DNA of 64,000 bases from Lutibacter flavus (GTDB taxonomy: Bacteria; Bacteroidota; Bacteroidia; Flavobacteriales; Flavobacteriaceae). The stretch covers positions 1 to 64,000 of the forward strand of contig NZ_FZNX01000006.1 in the NCBI RefSeq assembly GCF_900188355.1. The letters run 5' to 3'. Each line of letters opens with the position of its first letter. Position 1 is the stretch's first letter. Shown here piece by piece: positions 57,186-64,000 of the stretch. The translations under genes were made by a program, and so were the position numbers. The notes below the pieces were generated by a model. That model was not told where the DNA came from. It saw only the letters and a list, made by a program, of their open reading frames with translations, and did not search any database.

Positions 57186-58418
57186 ATGGAAGTTTCAAAT
57201 ATATTTAACTCAAAAAGCTCTCGAATAAGTCTTCTTTTTATACTATTTGTTAGTTTGTATTCTTGTGGAACTTATCAAAGTGCCTACAATTATGATGACG
57301 ATGGCATTTACACTTCTAATAATCAAAAAATTGATGAAGAGATTGTAATTGTTGAGAAATCTGAATTTGATAAAAATTATTTTTCTCGTCAACTTGATGA
57401 AATTCAAAATATTGGAGAGGAAGATGTTTTTACTGATATTGATGATTATTATTACGATGAATCTTATGATGAACAAGAATTAAATAATGAGAATTACGAA
57501 CCTTGGGAATTTACTGATAATGTAACTATTAATATTAATTCAGGTTACGGAAGTTTAGGTTATTATTGGCATAACCCTTTTTATTATAACTATGGTTATG
57601 ATAGCTTCTACCCATATTATCAAAATTATTACAGCCCTTGGAGATATTACAATCCTTACATGTATGGTGGGTTGTATAATGGTTTTTATTCTTACAATTA
57701 TTTTAACTACTATCCATATAACAGAGGGTATTATGGGTACCACAACTATTACGGCTACAATCCTTATAATTATTACTCTAATAATAACAACTATAGAAGA
57801 TACGATAATTACAGAAAAAGAACTACTTATAACACAACTTCAAGAAGAACTGGCAACAACAATTCTTCAGTAATTACTAGAAGAAGTAGTGTTACAAACT
57901 CAAATAATGTAAATAATTCAACTAGAAGATCTACTAGTACGGTTAATAGAACCAGAACTATTGATAAAAATAGTAATTCTAATAATCGGGTTATAAATAG
58001 ACAACCTTCTAGGTCATCAAATAGTACTATTCAAAGAAGTACTTCTCCAACAAGACAATCTTCTACGAGACAATCGTCTTCCAATACAAGACGTAATTCA
58101 GCATATAATAATACTCCATCAACCGTTAGATATTCAACAAGAAGAGGCAACCCAAATAACACTTCTTCAAGTCAAGTAAGATCTAATCAAAGAACTGTAA
58201 ATAATAGCTCTACAAGCAGAACAACTCCTACTCGATCAGCTACTAGAAATAACACATCAACTGCAAGAAGCACAACAAGTTCATCTCCATCTAGATCAAG
58301 TTCAACATCAAATAGTTCTTACTCAAGGAGTTCATCTTCATCAAGTTCATCTGCAAGTAGATCATCATCCTCTTCTTCTTCAAGATCTTCATCAAGAGGC
58401 TCTTCTAGAAGAAATTAA
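57186..58418 (+). CDS. Low-complexity lipoprotein: Tyr/Asn-rich middle, Arg/Ser-rich tail
   Basis: The ~410-residue protein starts at the ATG at 57186 (a TTG lies in frame at 57180). A lipoprotein signal with SLLFILFVSLYSC puts Cys at about 27. Acidic residues 30-105 are followed by a Tyr/Asn/Gly/Pro region (about 115-215) with no charged run, then an Asn/Arg/Ser/Thr tail to the end made of RSS, STS and SRR-type pieces. It probably lacks a stable fold. No known family was recognised; similar proteins occur in flavobacteria. It leads a pair with the FadL-type gene (30-base gap). Surface or matrix-like functions are conceivable but not shown. Confidence 0.75.
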   Translation: MEVSNIFNSKSSRISLLFILFVSLYSCGTYQSAYNYDDDGIYTSNNQKIDEEIVIVEKSEFDKNYFSRQLDEIQNIGEEDVFTDIDDYYYDESYDEQELNNENYEPWEFTDNVTININSGYGSLGYYWHNPFYYNYGYDSFYPYYQNYYSPWRYYNPYMYGGLYNGFYSYNYFNYYPYNRGYYGYHNYYGYNPYNYYSNNNNYRRYDNYRKRTTYNTTSRRTGNNNSSVITRRSSVTNSNNVNNSTRRSTSTVNRTRTIDKNSNSNNRVINRQPSRSSNSTIQRSTSPTRQSSTRQSSSNTRRNSAYNNTPSTVRYSTRRGNPNNTSSSQVRSNQRTVNNSSTSRTTPTRSATRNNTSTARSTTSSSPSRSSSTSNSSYSRSSSSSSSSASRSSSSSSSRSSSRGSSRRN

Positions 58419-58448
58419 AAAACTTATAAATAATAATTCTTTAACATT

Positions 58449-59792
58449 ATGAAACAATTATTTTTAGCTGCAATGCTTTGCATTGCTTTCATTTCTAACG
58501 CTCAAACTTTAGGCTACAATGATATTGGTGTATTATTTTCATCTGAAAACATTAATGGAACCGCACGCTATAATGCTATGAGTGGAGCCTTTGGAGCTCT
58601 GGGTGGAGATTTATCTTCAATTGAAACAAATCCTGCCGGTGCTGCTGTATTTTTAAAAAGTGAATTCGCAATTACTTTTAACATTGAAGATATAGAGACG
58701 ACATCCAACTACTACGGTACTAATGAATTTTCAGAAAATAGCAATGCCAATATTTCACAATCTGGTGGTGTTTTTGTTTTTAATAATAATTATAACAGAA
58801 ATTCAAATTGGGGCAAAATAGCTATTGGTTTTAATTTTACTTTAGCAAATGATTTTGAGAATTTTTGGATAGCAAACGGTAATAGTAATTACCCAACCTG
58901 GATAGATGATCCAAACGATGAAAATATTTTATATCTAAATTCAGATGGGCAATATTTTGAAAATTTAACTGATGGATCCAACAATAAATACACTTTTACA
59001 TTTGCATCAGAGTATAATGATAATTTATATTTAGGAGCTTCAATTAGCACTTATGATATTGAACATTATCAACAAACGTTGCTGGAAGAAAATAATAATG
59101 ACGGTAATGGGAATAATTTAGATGCATCATTAATTCAAGAATTATTAACTTTTGGTGACGGATTTTCTTTTAATTTAGGTTTAATTTCTAAACCAAATGA
59201 TAATGTTAGAATTGGATTAGCATATAAATCACCTGTTTGGTACAGACTCTCTGAAGATTATTTAGATTACGATCTTGAAGTTTATGTAAGTAATACAGAT
59301 GAATTAATTACCGATTATTCAGGAATAAATAAATTTGACTATAATTTAAAAACTCCAAGTAAATTTACTGGTAGTTTCGCTTATACTTTTGAAAAACAAG
59401 GTTTAATAAGCGTAGATTATATTTATAAAAATTACAGCGATATAAAATTAAGTAAATCAAATTTTTCAGCAGAAAACTCATCCTTTAAATCTGATTTAGA
59501 AAGTACTGGAGAATTAAGAATTGGTACAGAATGGAGATTTGACAATATTTCATTACGTGGCGGTTACCACATTGAAAAATCACCATATAAAAACGCTTTA
59601 GATTCAGATAGCATAGAAGGGTATTCTTTAGGTGCAGGATACAAATTTAGAGGTGGAAAACTAGATTTTTCTTATCAAAATAGCTCAAATACCGGCGCTT
59701 ATAATTTTTACCCGCAATACAACCAAGTAAATGCTGCTGAGTTAAACATTGATAATTCTAAAATCACTGCCACTTTAGTTTTAAACATCTAA
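58449..59792 (+). CDS. FadL/OmpP1/TodX-type outer-membrane transport protein
   Basis: The 447-residue protein has a signal peptide (MKQLFLAAMLCIAFISNAQ) and the FadL-family N-terminal NPAG motif: GTARYNAMSGAFGALGGDLSSIETNPAGAAVFL. The rest shows alternating beta-strands ending in a hydrophobic strand (ITATLVLNI). It should form a barrel for uptake of hydrophobic compounds; the substrate is unknown. Often annotated as hemin receptor in flavobacteria, without proof. Terminator at 59814. Confidence 0.88.
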   Translation: MKQLFLAAMLCIAFISNAQTLGYNDIGVLFSSENINGTARYNAMSGAFGALGGDLSSIETNPAGAAVFLKSEFAITFNIEDIETTSNYYGTNEFSENSNANISQSGGVFVFNNNYNRNSNWGKIAIGFNFTLANDFENFWIANGNSNYPTWIDDPNDENILYLNSDGQYFENLTDGSNNKYTFTFASEYNDNLYLGASISTYDIEHYQQTLLEENNNDGNGNNLDASLIQELLTFGDGFSFNLGLISKPNDNVRIGLAYKSPVWYRLSEDYLDYDLEVYVSNTDELITDYSGINKFDYNLKTPSKFTGSFAYTFEKQGLISVDYIYKNYSDIKLSKSNFSAENSSFKSDLESTGELRIGTEWRFDNISLRGGYHIEKSPYKNALDSDSIEGYSLGAGYKFRGGKLDFSYQNSSNTGAYNFYPQYNQVNAAELNIDNSKITATLVLNI

Positions 59793-59813
59793 TTAAAAAT
59801 CATAAAAACATAA

Positions 59814-59835
59814 ACGCCTCCTTAAAAAGAGGCGT
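59814..59835 (+). terminator. Terminator after the FadL-type gene
   Basis: A 7-base stem (ACGCCTC 59814-59820; GAGGCGT 59829-59835) with an 8-base loop is followed by a T-rich run. Confidence 0.82.
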
Positions 59836-59871
59836 ATTTTAATTTTAACCAAATACCTAAAATTGTTTTAG

Positions 59872-59879
59872 TACTTTTG
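59872..59879 (+). promoter_or_regulatory. nfuA -7 box
   Basis: TACTTTTG fits TANNTTTG, 17 bases before the ATG at 59897; no correctly spaced TTG. Confidence 0.4.
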
Positions 59880-59896
59880 CACAAATATTTTAAAAA

Positions 59897-60799
59897 ATGG
59901 AAACTATTTCTTTATCTATAAATAACACTACTTCAGATACTATTATAAAATTTACAGCTAATAGTATTTTAACTAGTGGCAGTCACGAATATAATAATGT
60001 TGATGAAGCAAAAAACTCACCATTAGCGCAACAATTATTTCATTTACCTTTTATTAAACGTGTTCTAATTTCTGCAAATTTTATTGCACTAGAACGATTT
60101 TCTATTGTTGAATGGGCAGATGTTCAGAAAGAAGTAAAAGAACAAATTGAAAATTATTTAAACAATGGAGGTGTTTTAATTACAGAAGAAACAACAAAAA
60201 AATTAGTTCCTGTTGAAGTTTATGCAGAAGTTACTCCAAATCCAACTGTTCTAAAATTTGTTTCAAACAAAAAACTAGTTGAATTCGATTTAGAATATAA
60301 AAATATTGAAGAAGCCAAAAATTCTCCTTTAGCTACTGAATTATTCAATTTTCCTTTTGTAAAGGAAGTTTTTGTTTCTGAAAACTATGTATCAATAACT
60401 AAATTTGATGTAGTTGAATGGAATGAAGTAACCAATGATATTAGAAGCTATATTAAACAATTTGTGGCAGAAGCTAAAACAATTGTTTTGGAAGGTACTA
60501 AACCAAATACAACAAAAAACGAAACTGAAAACACAATATCTGAAGCTGAAAATTTAGATGATGTTTCTAAACAAATTGTAAGTATTTTAGATGAATACAT
60601 AAGACCTGCAGTTGCAGCTGATGGAGGAAATATATTATTTCAATCGTATGATGAAAATTCAAAAATTGTAAATGTTCTTTTACAAGGCGCTTGTAGCGGA
60701 TGCCCATCATCTACAATTACTCTAAAAAATGGAATTGAAAATATGTTGAAACAAATGATTCCAGGTAAAATTGAAGAAGTAGTAGCAGTAAATTACTAA
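59897..60799 (+). CDS. NifU/NfuA-type iron-sulfur carrier with two N-terminal domains
   Basis: The 300-residue protein has two tandem Nfu N-type domains (about residues 6-90 and 110-195). Each has a KNSPLA segment and a hydrophobic IKRVLIS / VKEVFVS strand. The C-terminal NifU domain (about 220-300) includes [11 protein letters not shown] and the CSGCPSST motif, whose two Cys bind a 4Fe-4S cluster in a dimer. It carries Fe-S clusters to target proteins. ubiE/menG follows 8 bases later. Confidence 0.92.
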   Translation: METISLSINNTTSDTIIKFTANSILTSGSHEYNNVDEAKNSPLAQQLFHLPFIKRVLISANFIALERFSIVEWADVQKEVKEQIENYLNNGGVLITEETTKKLVPVEVYAEVTPNPTVLKFVSNKKLVEFDLEYKNIEEAKNSPLATELFNFPFVKEVFVSENYVSITKFDVVEWNEVTNDIRSYIKQFVAEAKTIVLEGTKPNTTKNETENTISEAENLDDVSKQIVSILDEYIRPAVAADGGNILFQSYDENSKIVNVLLQGACSGCPSSTITLKNGIENMLKQMIPGKIEEVVAVNY

Positions 60800-60807
60800 T
60801 CTATTTT

Positions 60808-61536
60808 ATGGCAGAAAAAGTAAAACCTTATAAAGATTCCGAACTAGGAAAAAAGGAGCAAGTAGCTAAAATGTTTGATACTATTTCTAAAGAATACGAT
60901 GGGTTAAATCGTGTAATATCTTTTGGAATTGATATAAAATGGCGTAATAAAGTTGTTAAAATAGTTGGAGAATCGAATCCAAAAAAAATATTAGATATAG
61001 CAACTGGAACCGGTGATTTGGCAATTAGTTTAACAAAAACAAATGCTGAAAAAATAATTGGATTGGACATTTCTGAAGGAATGCTAAATGTTGGAAAACA
61101 AAAAATAGAAAAACTTCAATTAACCAATCAAATTGAAATGGTATTGGGTGATTCTGAAAAAATTCCATTTTCAGACAATTATTTTGATGCAATTACAGTA
61201 GCATTTGGTGTACGTAATTTTGAAAATTTAGAAAAAGGTTTATCTGAAATTTATCGTGTTTTAAAACCAAACGGAACTTTTGTTGTTTTAGAAACATCAG
61301 TTCCTACTAAAACTCCATATAAACAGGGATATAAATTTTATTCTTCAAAAATACTACCAATTATAGGTAAATTATTTTCCAAAGATAAATCTGCATATAG
61401 ATATTTATCAGATTCTGCAGCATCTTTTCCTTATGGTAAGGCATTCAACAATATTTTAGATAAAATTGGGTTTATAGATATTGAAAACAAACCACAAACA
61501 CTTGGGGTGGCTTCTATTTATGTATCAAAGAAATAA
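60808..61536 (+). CDS. ubiE: Demethylmenaquinone / ubiquinone methyltransferase (UbiE/MenG)
   Basis: The 242-residue SAM-dependent methyltransferase has motif [14 protein letters not shown], and [23 protein letters not shown]. In Bacteroidota it acts as the last step of menaquinone synthesis, so the role is MenG. It lies between nfuA and porT, and all three are closely packed. Confidence 0.95.
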   Translation: MAEKVKPYKDSELGKKEQVAKMFDTISKEYDGLNRVISFGIDIKWRNKVVKIVGESNPKKILDIATGTGDLAISLTKTNAEKIIGLDISEGMLNVGKQKIEKLQLTNQIEMVLGDSEKIPFSDNYFDAITVAFGVRNFENLEKGLSEIYRVLKPNGTFVVLETSVPTKTPYKQGYKFYSSKILPIIGKLFSKDKSAYRYLSDSAASFPYGKAFNNILDKIGFIDIENKPQTLGVASIYVSKK

Positions 61537-61539
61537 TTT

Positions 61540-62232
61540 ATGAAAAAAATAGTTGTTGTAATCTTACTAGTCTTTACAGTTAGCAACATTAATGCTCAAA
61601 AAAGAGATATTGTTGAGTATAAACAAAGCTGGGATAAGCAAACTGTTTTTTGGGGTTATTTTTTAGGTATAAACCAAAAAGATTACAAAATTACTTACCA
61701 ATATGATGGCTCTTTTATTGATGTTACGCCATCTATGGGTTTCGAAGTGGGACTTATTGGAGATTTAAGATTGCATAAAAACATTAATTTAAGAATTGAG
61801 CCGGGACTTTCCAGCAATACTAAAGAACTTGCTTTTACACATATTGAAGGTGGCCCAAAAGACAGTATTAGAGATGTAAATGCAACTTATTTAAGAGTTC
61901 CTTTATTAGTTAAATTAAGCACAGATAGACTAAATAATATTAGACCTTATCTTATAGGTGGTGTTTCATACGATTATAATTTTTCAAGTAATCAAGACAA
62001 TCCAGATGATAATTCAAATGGTGAATTTAGAATGAAAAAAAATAATTTTACTTATGAAATTGGTGCTGGAATTGACTTTTATTTACCTTACTTCATTTTT
62101 TCTCCTTCAATTAGAGGTGTTTTTGCTATAAATGATGAATTAGTTAGAGATTATAGTTCAAATAGCCCTTGGACTGGAAATGTAGATTATTTTGGAACAA
62201 GAGGAATCTTTATAAAATTCGCCTTTCATTAA
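61540..62232 (+). CDS. porT: T9SS protein PorT (SprT)
   Basis: The 230-residue protein has a signal peptide (MKKIVVVILLVFTVSNINAQ) and PorT-type barrel strands: FWGYFLGINQKDYKITY, LRIEPGLSSNTKEL, TYLRVPLLVKLS, RPYLIGGVSYDYNF and GIFIKFAFH. PorT/SprT is an outer-membrane barrel needed for type IX secretion and is typically next to ubiE, as here. Convergent with the RNA methyltransferase, overlapping by 4 bases. Confidence 0.9.
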   Translation: MKKIVVVILLVFTVSNINAQKRDIVEYKQSWDKQTVFWGYFLGINQKDYKITYQYDGSFIDVTPSMGFEVGLIGDLRLHKNINLRIEPGLSSNTKELAFTHIEGGPKDSIRDVNATYLRVPLLVKLSTDRLNNIRPYLIGGVSYDYNFSSNQDNPDDNSNGEFRMKKNNFTYEIGAGIDFYLPYFIFSPSIRGVFAINDELVRDYSSNSPWTGNVDYFGTRGIFIKFAFH

Positions 62233-62957
62233 GATAGGCGTCTAAATTCGCTTAATAAAATTGCTGTAGCGGTTGCAACATTTAAACTCTCTGCTTGCTT
62301 CAAATCTCCAAATCTTGGAATAGATACCGAATTGTTTAGTAATTTTAAAATGGGCTTACTTATACCATTTGCTTCATTACCCATTACCAAAACAGCATCT
62401 TTGGGTAATTTACTTTTATAAACGTTCTCACCATTCATTAGTGAAGCATATGTTGGTTTTTCAGTAGCTTTTAAATAAGTTTCTAAGTCGGTATAAACAA
62501 TATTTACTCTAGTTAAAGACCCCATAGAAGCCTGTACAACTTTAGGATTATAACAATCAACTGTTCCCTTTGAACAAACTAATTGATCAATACCAAACCA
62601 ATCGCACAACCTAATAATTGTACCTAAATTTCCAGGATCATTTACTTCATCCAAAGCCAAAACTAATCCATCAGTTTTTATCAATTTAGAAGATGGAATT
62701 TTAAATAGCGCTAAAACCTTATTTGGTGTTTTTAGTACGCTTATTTTTTTCAATTCAACTTCAGAAATTACGGTTACGTTTTCTCCGTTTTTATATAAAC
62801 TATCATCCACACAAAAAATCTGTTCCAATTCTAAATTTGAGTTCAAAAACTCATCAACAACCTTAACTCCTTCAGCAAAAAATAAATTACTTTTTACTCT
62901 GTACTTTTTTTGTTGTAAACTCGTTATTAACTTTAACTGATTTTTACTTAAACTCAT
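62229..62957 (-). CDS. TrmH/SpoU-type RNA methyltransferase
   Basis: The 242-residue protein has an N-terminal substrate-binding part (KSNLFFAEGVKVVDEFL) and the SPOUT domain motifs NDPGNLGTIIR, VLVMGNEANGIS and SIPRFGDLKQAESLNVATA, which form the knot and SAM pocket. It methylates a ribose in tRNA or rRNA; the site is not evident. Divergent from the TamL-like gene. Confidence 0.92.
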   Translation of the reverse strand: MSLSKNQLKLITSLQQKKYRVKSNLFFAEGVKVVDEFLNSNLELEQIFCVDDSLYKNGENVTVISEVELKKISVLKTPNKVLALFKIPSSKLIKTDGLVLALDEVNDPGNLGTIIRLCDWFGIDQLVCSKGTVDCYNPKVVQASMGSLTRVNIVYTDLETYLKATEKPTYASLMNGENVYKSKLPKDAVLVMGNEANGISKPILKLLNNSVSIPRFGDLKQAESLNVATATAILLSEFRRLS

Positions 62958-62981
62958 TGATTTATTTATAATAAATAGTAA

Positions 62982-63012
62982 TTGGGTAATAGTTCGAAAA
63001 GTTTTACATTTG
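62982..63012 (+). promoter_or_regulatory. Promoter of the TamL-like gene
   Basis: TTG (62982-62984), 20 bases and TACATTTG (63005-63012) match the consensus fully. The transcript would begin near 63018, leaving only TTG codons at 63033 and 63036 as starts. Confidence 0.75.
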
Positions 63013-63035
63013 AAACAAATTTAAACTCTTATTTG

Positions 63036-64000
63036 TTGAAAAACAATTTTATAATATTAATAATTTTATTAAGTATAATTACAGGTTTTTCATCGTGCAA
63101 TACTGTAAAGTATGTTTCTGAAAACGAAAATTTACTTACAAAAAACATCATTTTAGTAAATGATAAAAAAAATGTTGATGACGAAATTACTGATTATGTT
63201 GTTCAACGCCCAAATTCATTAGTCCTTGGTGTTCCATTTCCTCTTCATTTTTACAATATTGGAAACAAAAATTTTGAATCTGATTATGACCAGTGGAAAA
63301 TTGACAATCCAAAAGCTTATAATTTTACAACAAAAGTATTTTCAGAAAAACAAACCAGAGGATTACATAATTTTAAATACAACACCCATAAATGGTGGCT
63401 AAATAACGGGGAAGAACCTGTAATATTTGATTCGAAAAAAGCTACTCAAACGGTTGATAATTTTATGCAACATTATCATAATGAAGGCTATTTTAATGTG
63501 AAAGCATATTATGATATTGCATATTTAAAAAACAAAAAAGCTGCCGTTACCTACTACGTAAATACAGATAAACCATATACGCTAGATACAATTACTATTA
63601 ATATTGAATCTAAAGTTTTAGACTCTATTTATTTATCTCAAAAAGAAGCCTCTTTTATAAAAAAAGGGGAGAAATTTAAATATTCTTTATTTATTAATGA
63701 ACAAAATAGAATTACCAATTTGTTTAGAAATTCTGGTATTTATCATTTTAATAAGAATGCAATTTTAGTTGATGCAGATACATCTAATTACAAATCTAAT
63801 ATTGATTTAATTATTAATGATAGTATTGCAAATATCCCCTATAAAATTCAAAAAATAAAGAAAATAAATATTTATACTGATTTCGCTTATAATACTAAAG
63901 ACAACCCAATACAAGACAGTTTAAATTACAAAGGCTATTTTTTTCTTACCCAAAACAAATTAAAATATAATCCTAAATTATTATTAGACGCTGTTTTTAT
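63036..64000 (+). CDS. TamL-like outer-membrane assembly lipoprotein (3' truncated by the window)
   Basis: The frame starts with TTG (63036, or 63033) and stays open to the window end (over 320 residues seen). The N-terminus MKNNFIILIILLSIITGFSS ends in a lipobox Cys followed by NTVKYVSENENLL, the pattern of Bacteroidota TamL, a lipoprotein relative of TamA/BamA. POTRA-like regions follow (TLDTITINIES, FIKKGEKFKYSLFINEQNRI). TamL assists barrel assembly in the outer membrane with TamB. No ATG exists near the start; the promoter at 62982 leaves no other choice. The barrel lies beyond the window. Confidence 0.87.
   Translation, partial: MKNNFIILIILLSIITGFSSCNTVKYVSENENLLTKNIILVNDKKNVDDEITDYVVQRPNSLVLGVPFPLHFYNIGNKNFESDYDQWKIDNPKAYNFTTKVFSEKQTRGLHNFKYNTHKWWLNNGEEPVIFDSKKATQTVDNFMQHYHNEGYFNVKAYYDIAYLKNKKAAVTYYVNTDKPYTLDTITINIESKVLDSIYLSQKEASFIKKGEKFKYSLFINEQNRITNLFRNSGIYHFNKNAILVDADTSNYKSNIDLIINDSIANIPYKIQKIKKINIYTDFAYNTKDNPIQDSLNYKGYFFLTQNKLKYNPKLLLDAVF

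Overview
The window is a low-GC chromosome segment from a member of the Bacteroidota, almost certainly the family Flavobacteriaceae. The grounds are a complete gldK-gldL-gldM-gldN block of the type IX secretion system (T9SS), a PorT-like protein, a PorP/SprF-family protein beside a giant T9SS type B cargo, a flavobacterial exosortase pair (XrtF and its partner), a TamL-like lipoprotein, and repeated promoters of the form TTG-N18-21-TANNTTTG. There is no rRNA operon, CRISPR array, integrase or transposase. I see no sign that the window as a whole is a mobile island.

Layout. Positions 1-1504 hold the end of a cell-surface or tail-fibre-like gene and a small exported protein. Positions 1679-5897 hold two convergent metalloprotease genes. 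Positions 6136-8702 form a probable operon: a Tat-exported intradiol-dioxygenase-like protein, a 118-residue unknown and three tandem phage-tail-collar (MdpB-type) paralogues. Positions 8918-17983 encode a 2688-residue repeat adhesin with a T9SS type B tail, followed 12 bases later by its likely PorP/SprF partner. Positions 18066-26639 hold a MscS channel, a YgiQ radical SAM protein, a CpxP/Spy-like exported protein under a three-copy direct repeat, and a four-gene operon (ABC-F, PLP deaminase-like, glucosaminidase, acetyltransferase). Positions 26767-38025 hold DUF983, an FAD oxidoreductase, gldN-M-L-K, a degenerate ureohydrolase, topA and an LVIVD-repeat lipoprotein.

Positions 38288-42704 run miaB, a sigma-54 activator, lptE, a TPR-like unknown and secG. 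groES-groEL, apt, a cysteine-rich metal-binding lipoprotein, the XrtF pair and a GAF-type methionine sulfoxide reductase follow to 47648. Positions 48005-55088 carry purH and the rod-shape cluster mreB-mreC-mreD-mrdA-rodA. Positions 55163-57080 carry rpsT, tRNA-Glu and proS on the minus strand. The window ends with a Tyr/Asn- and Arg/Ser-rich lipoprotein, a FadL-type porin, nfuA, ubiE/menE-type methyltransferase, porT, a SpoU-type RNA methyltransferase and the start of a TamL-like gene running off the edge.

Functionally the theme is the cell envelope: T9SS core and motor (gldKLMN), a T9SS accessory (PorT), a T9SS substrate with its anchor, LPS and outer-membrane assembly (LptE, TamL), peptidoglycan elongation (MreBCD, PBP2, RodA, glucosaminidase) and protein export (SecG, XrtF). 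Between these lie ordinary housekeeping genes. All functional calls are from reading the sequence; no database search was run.
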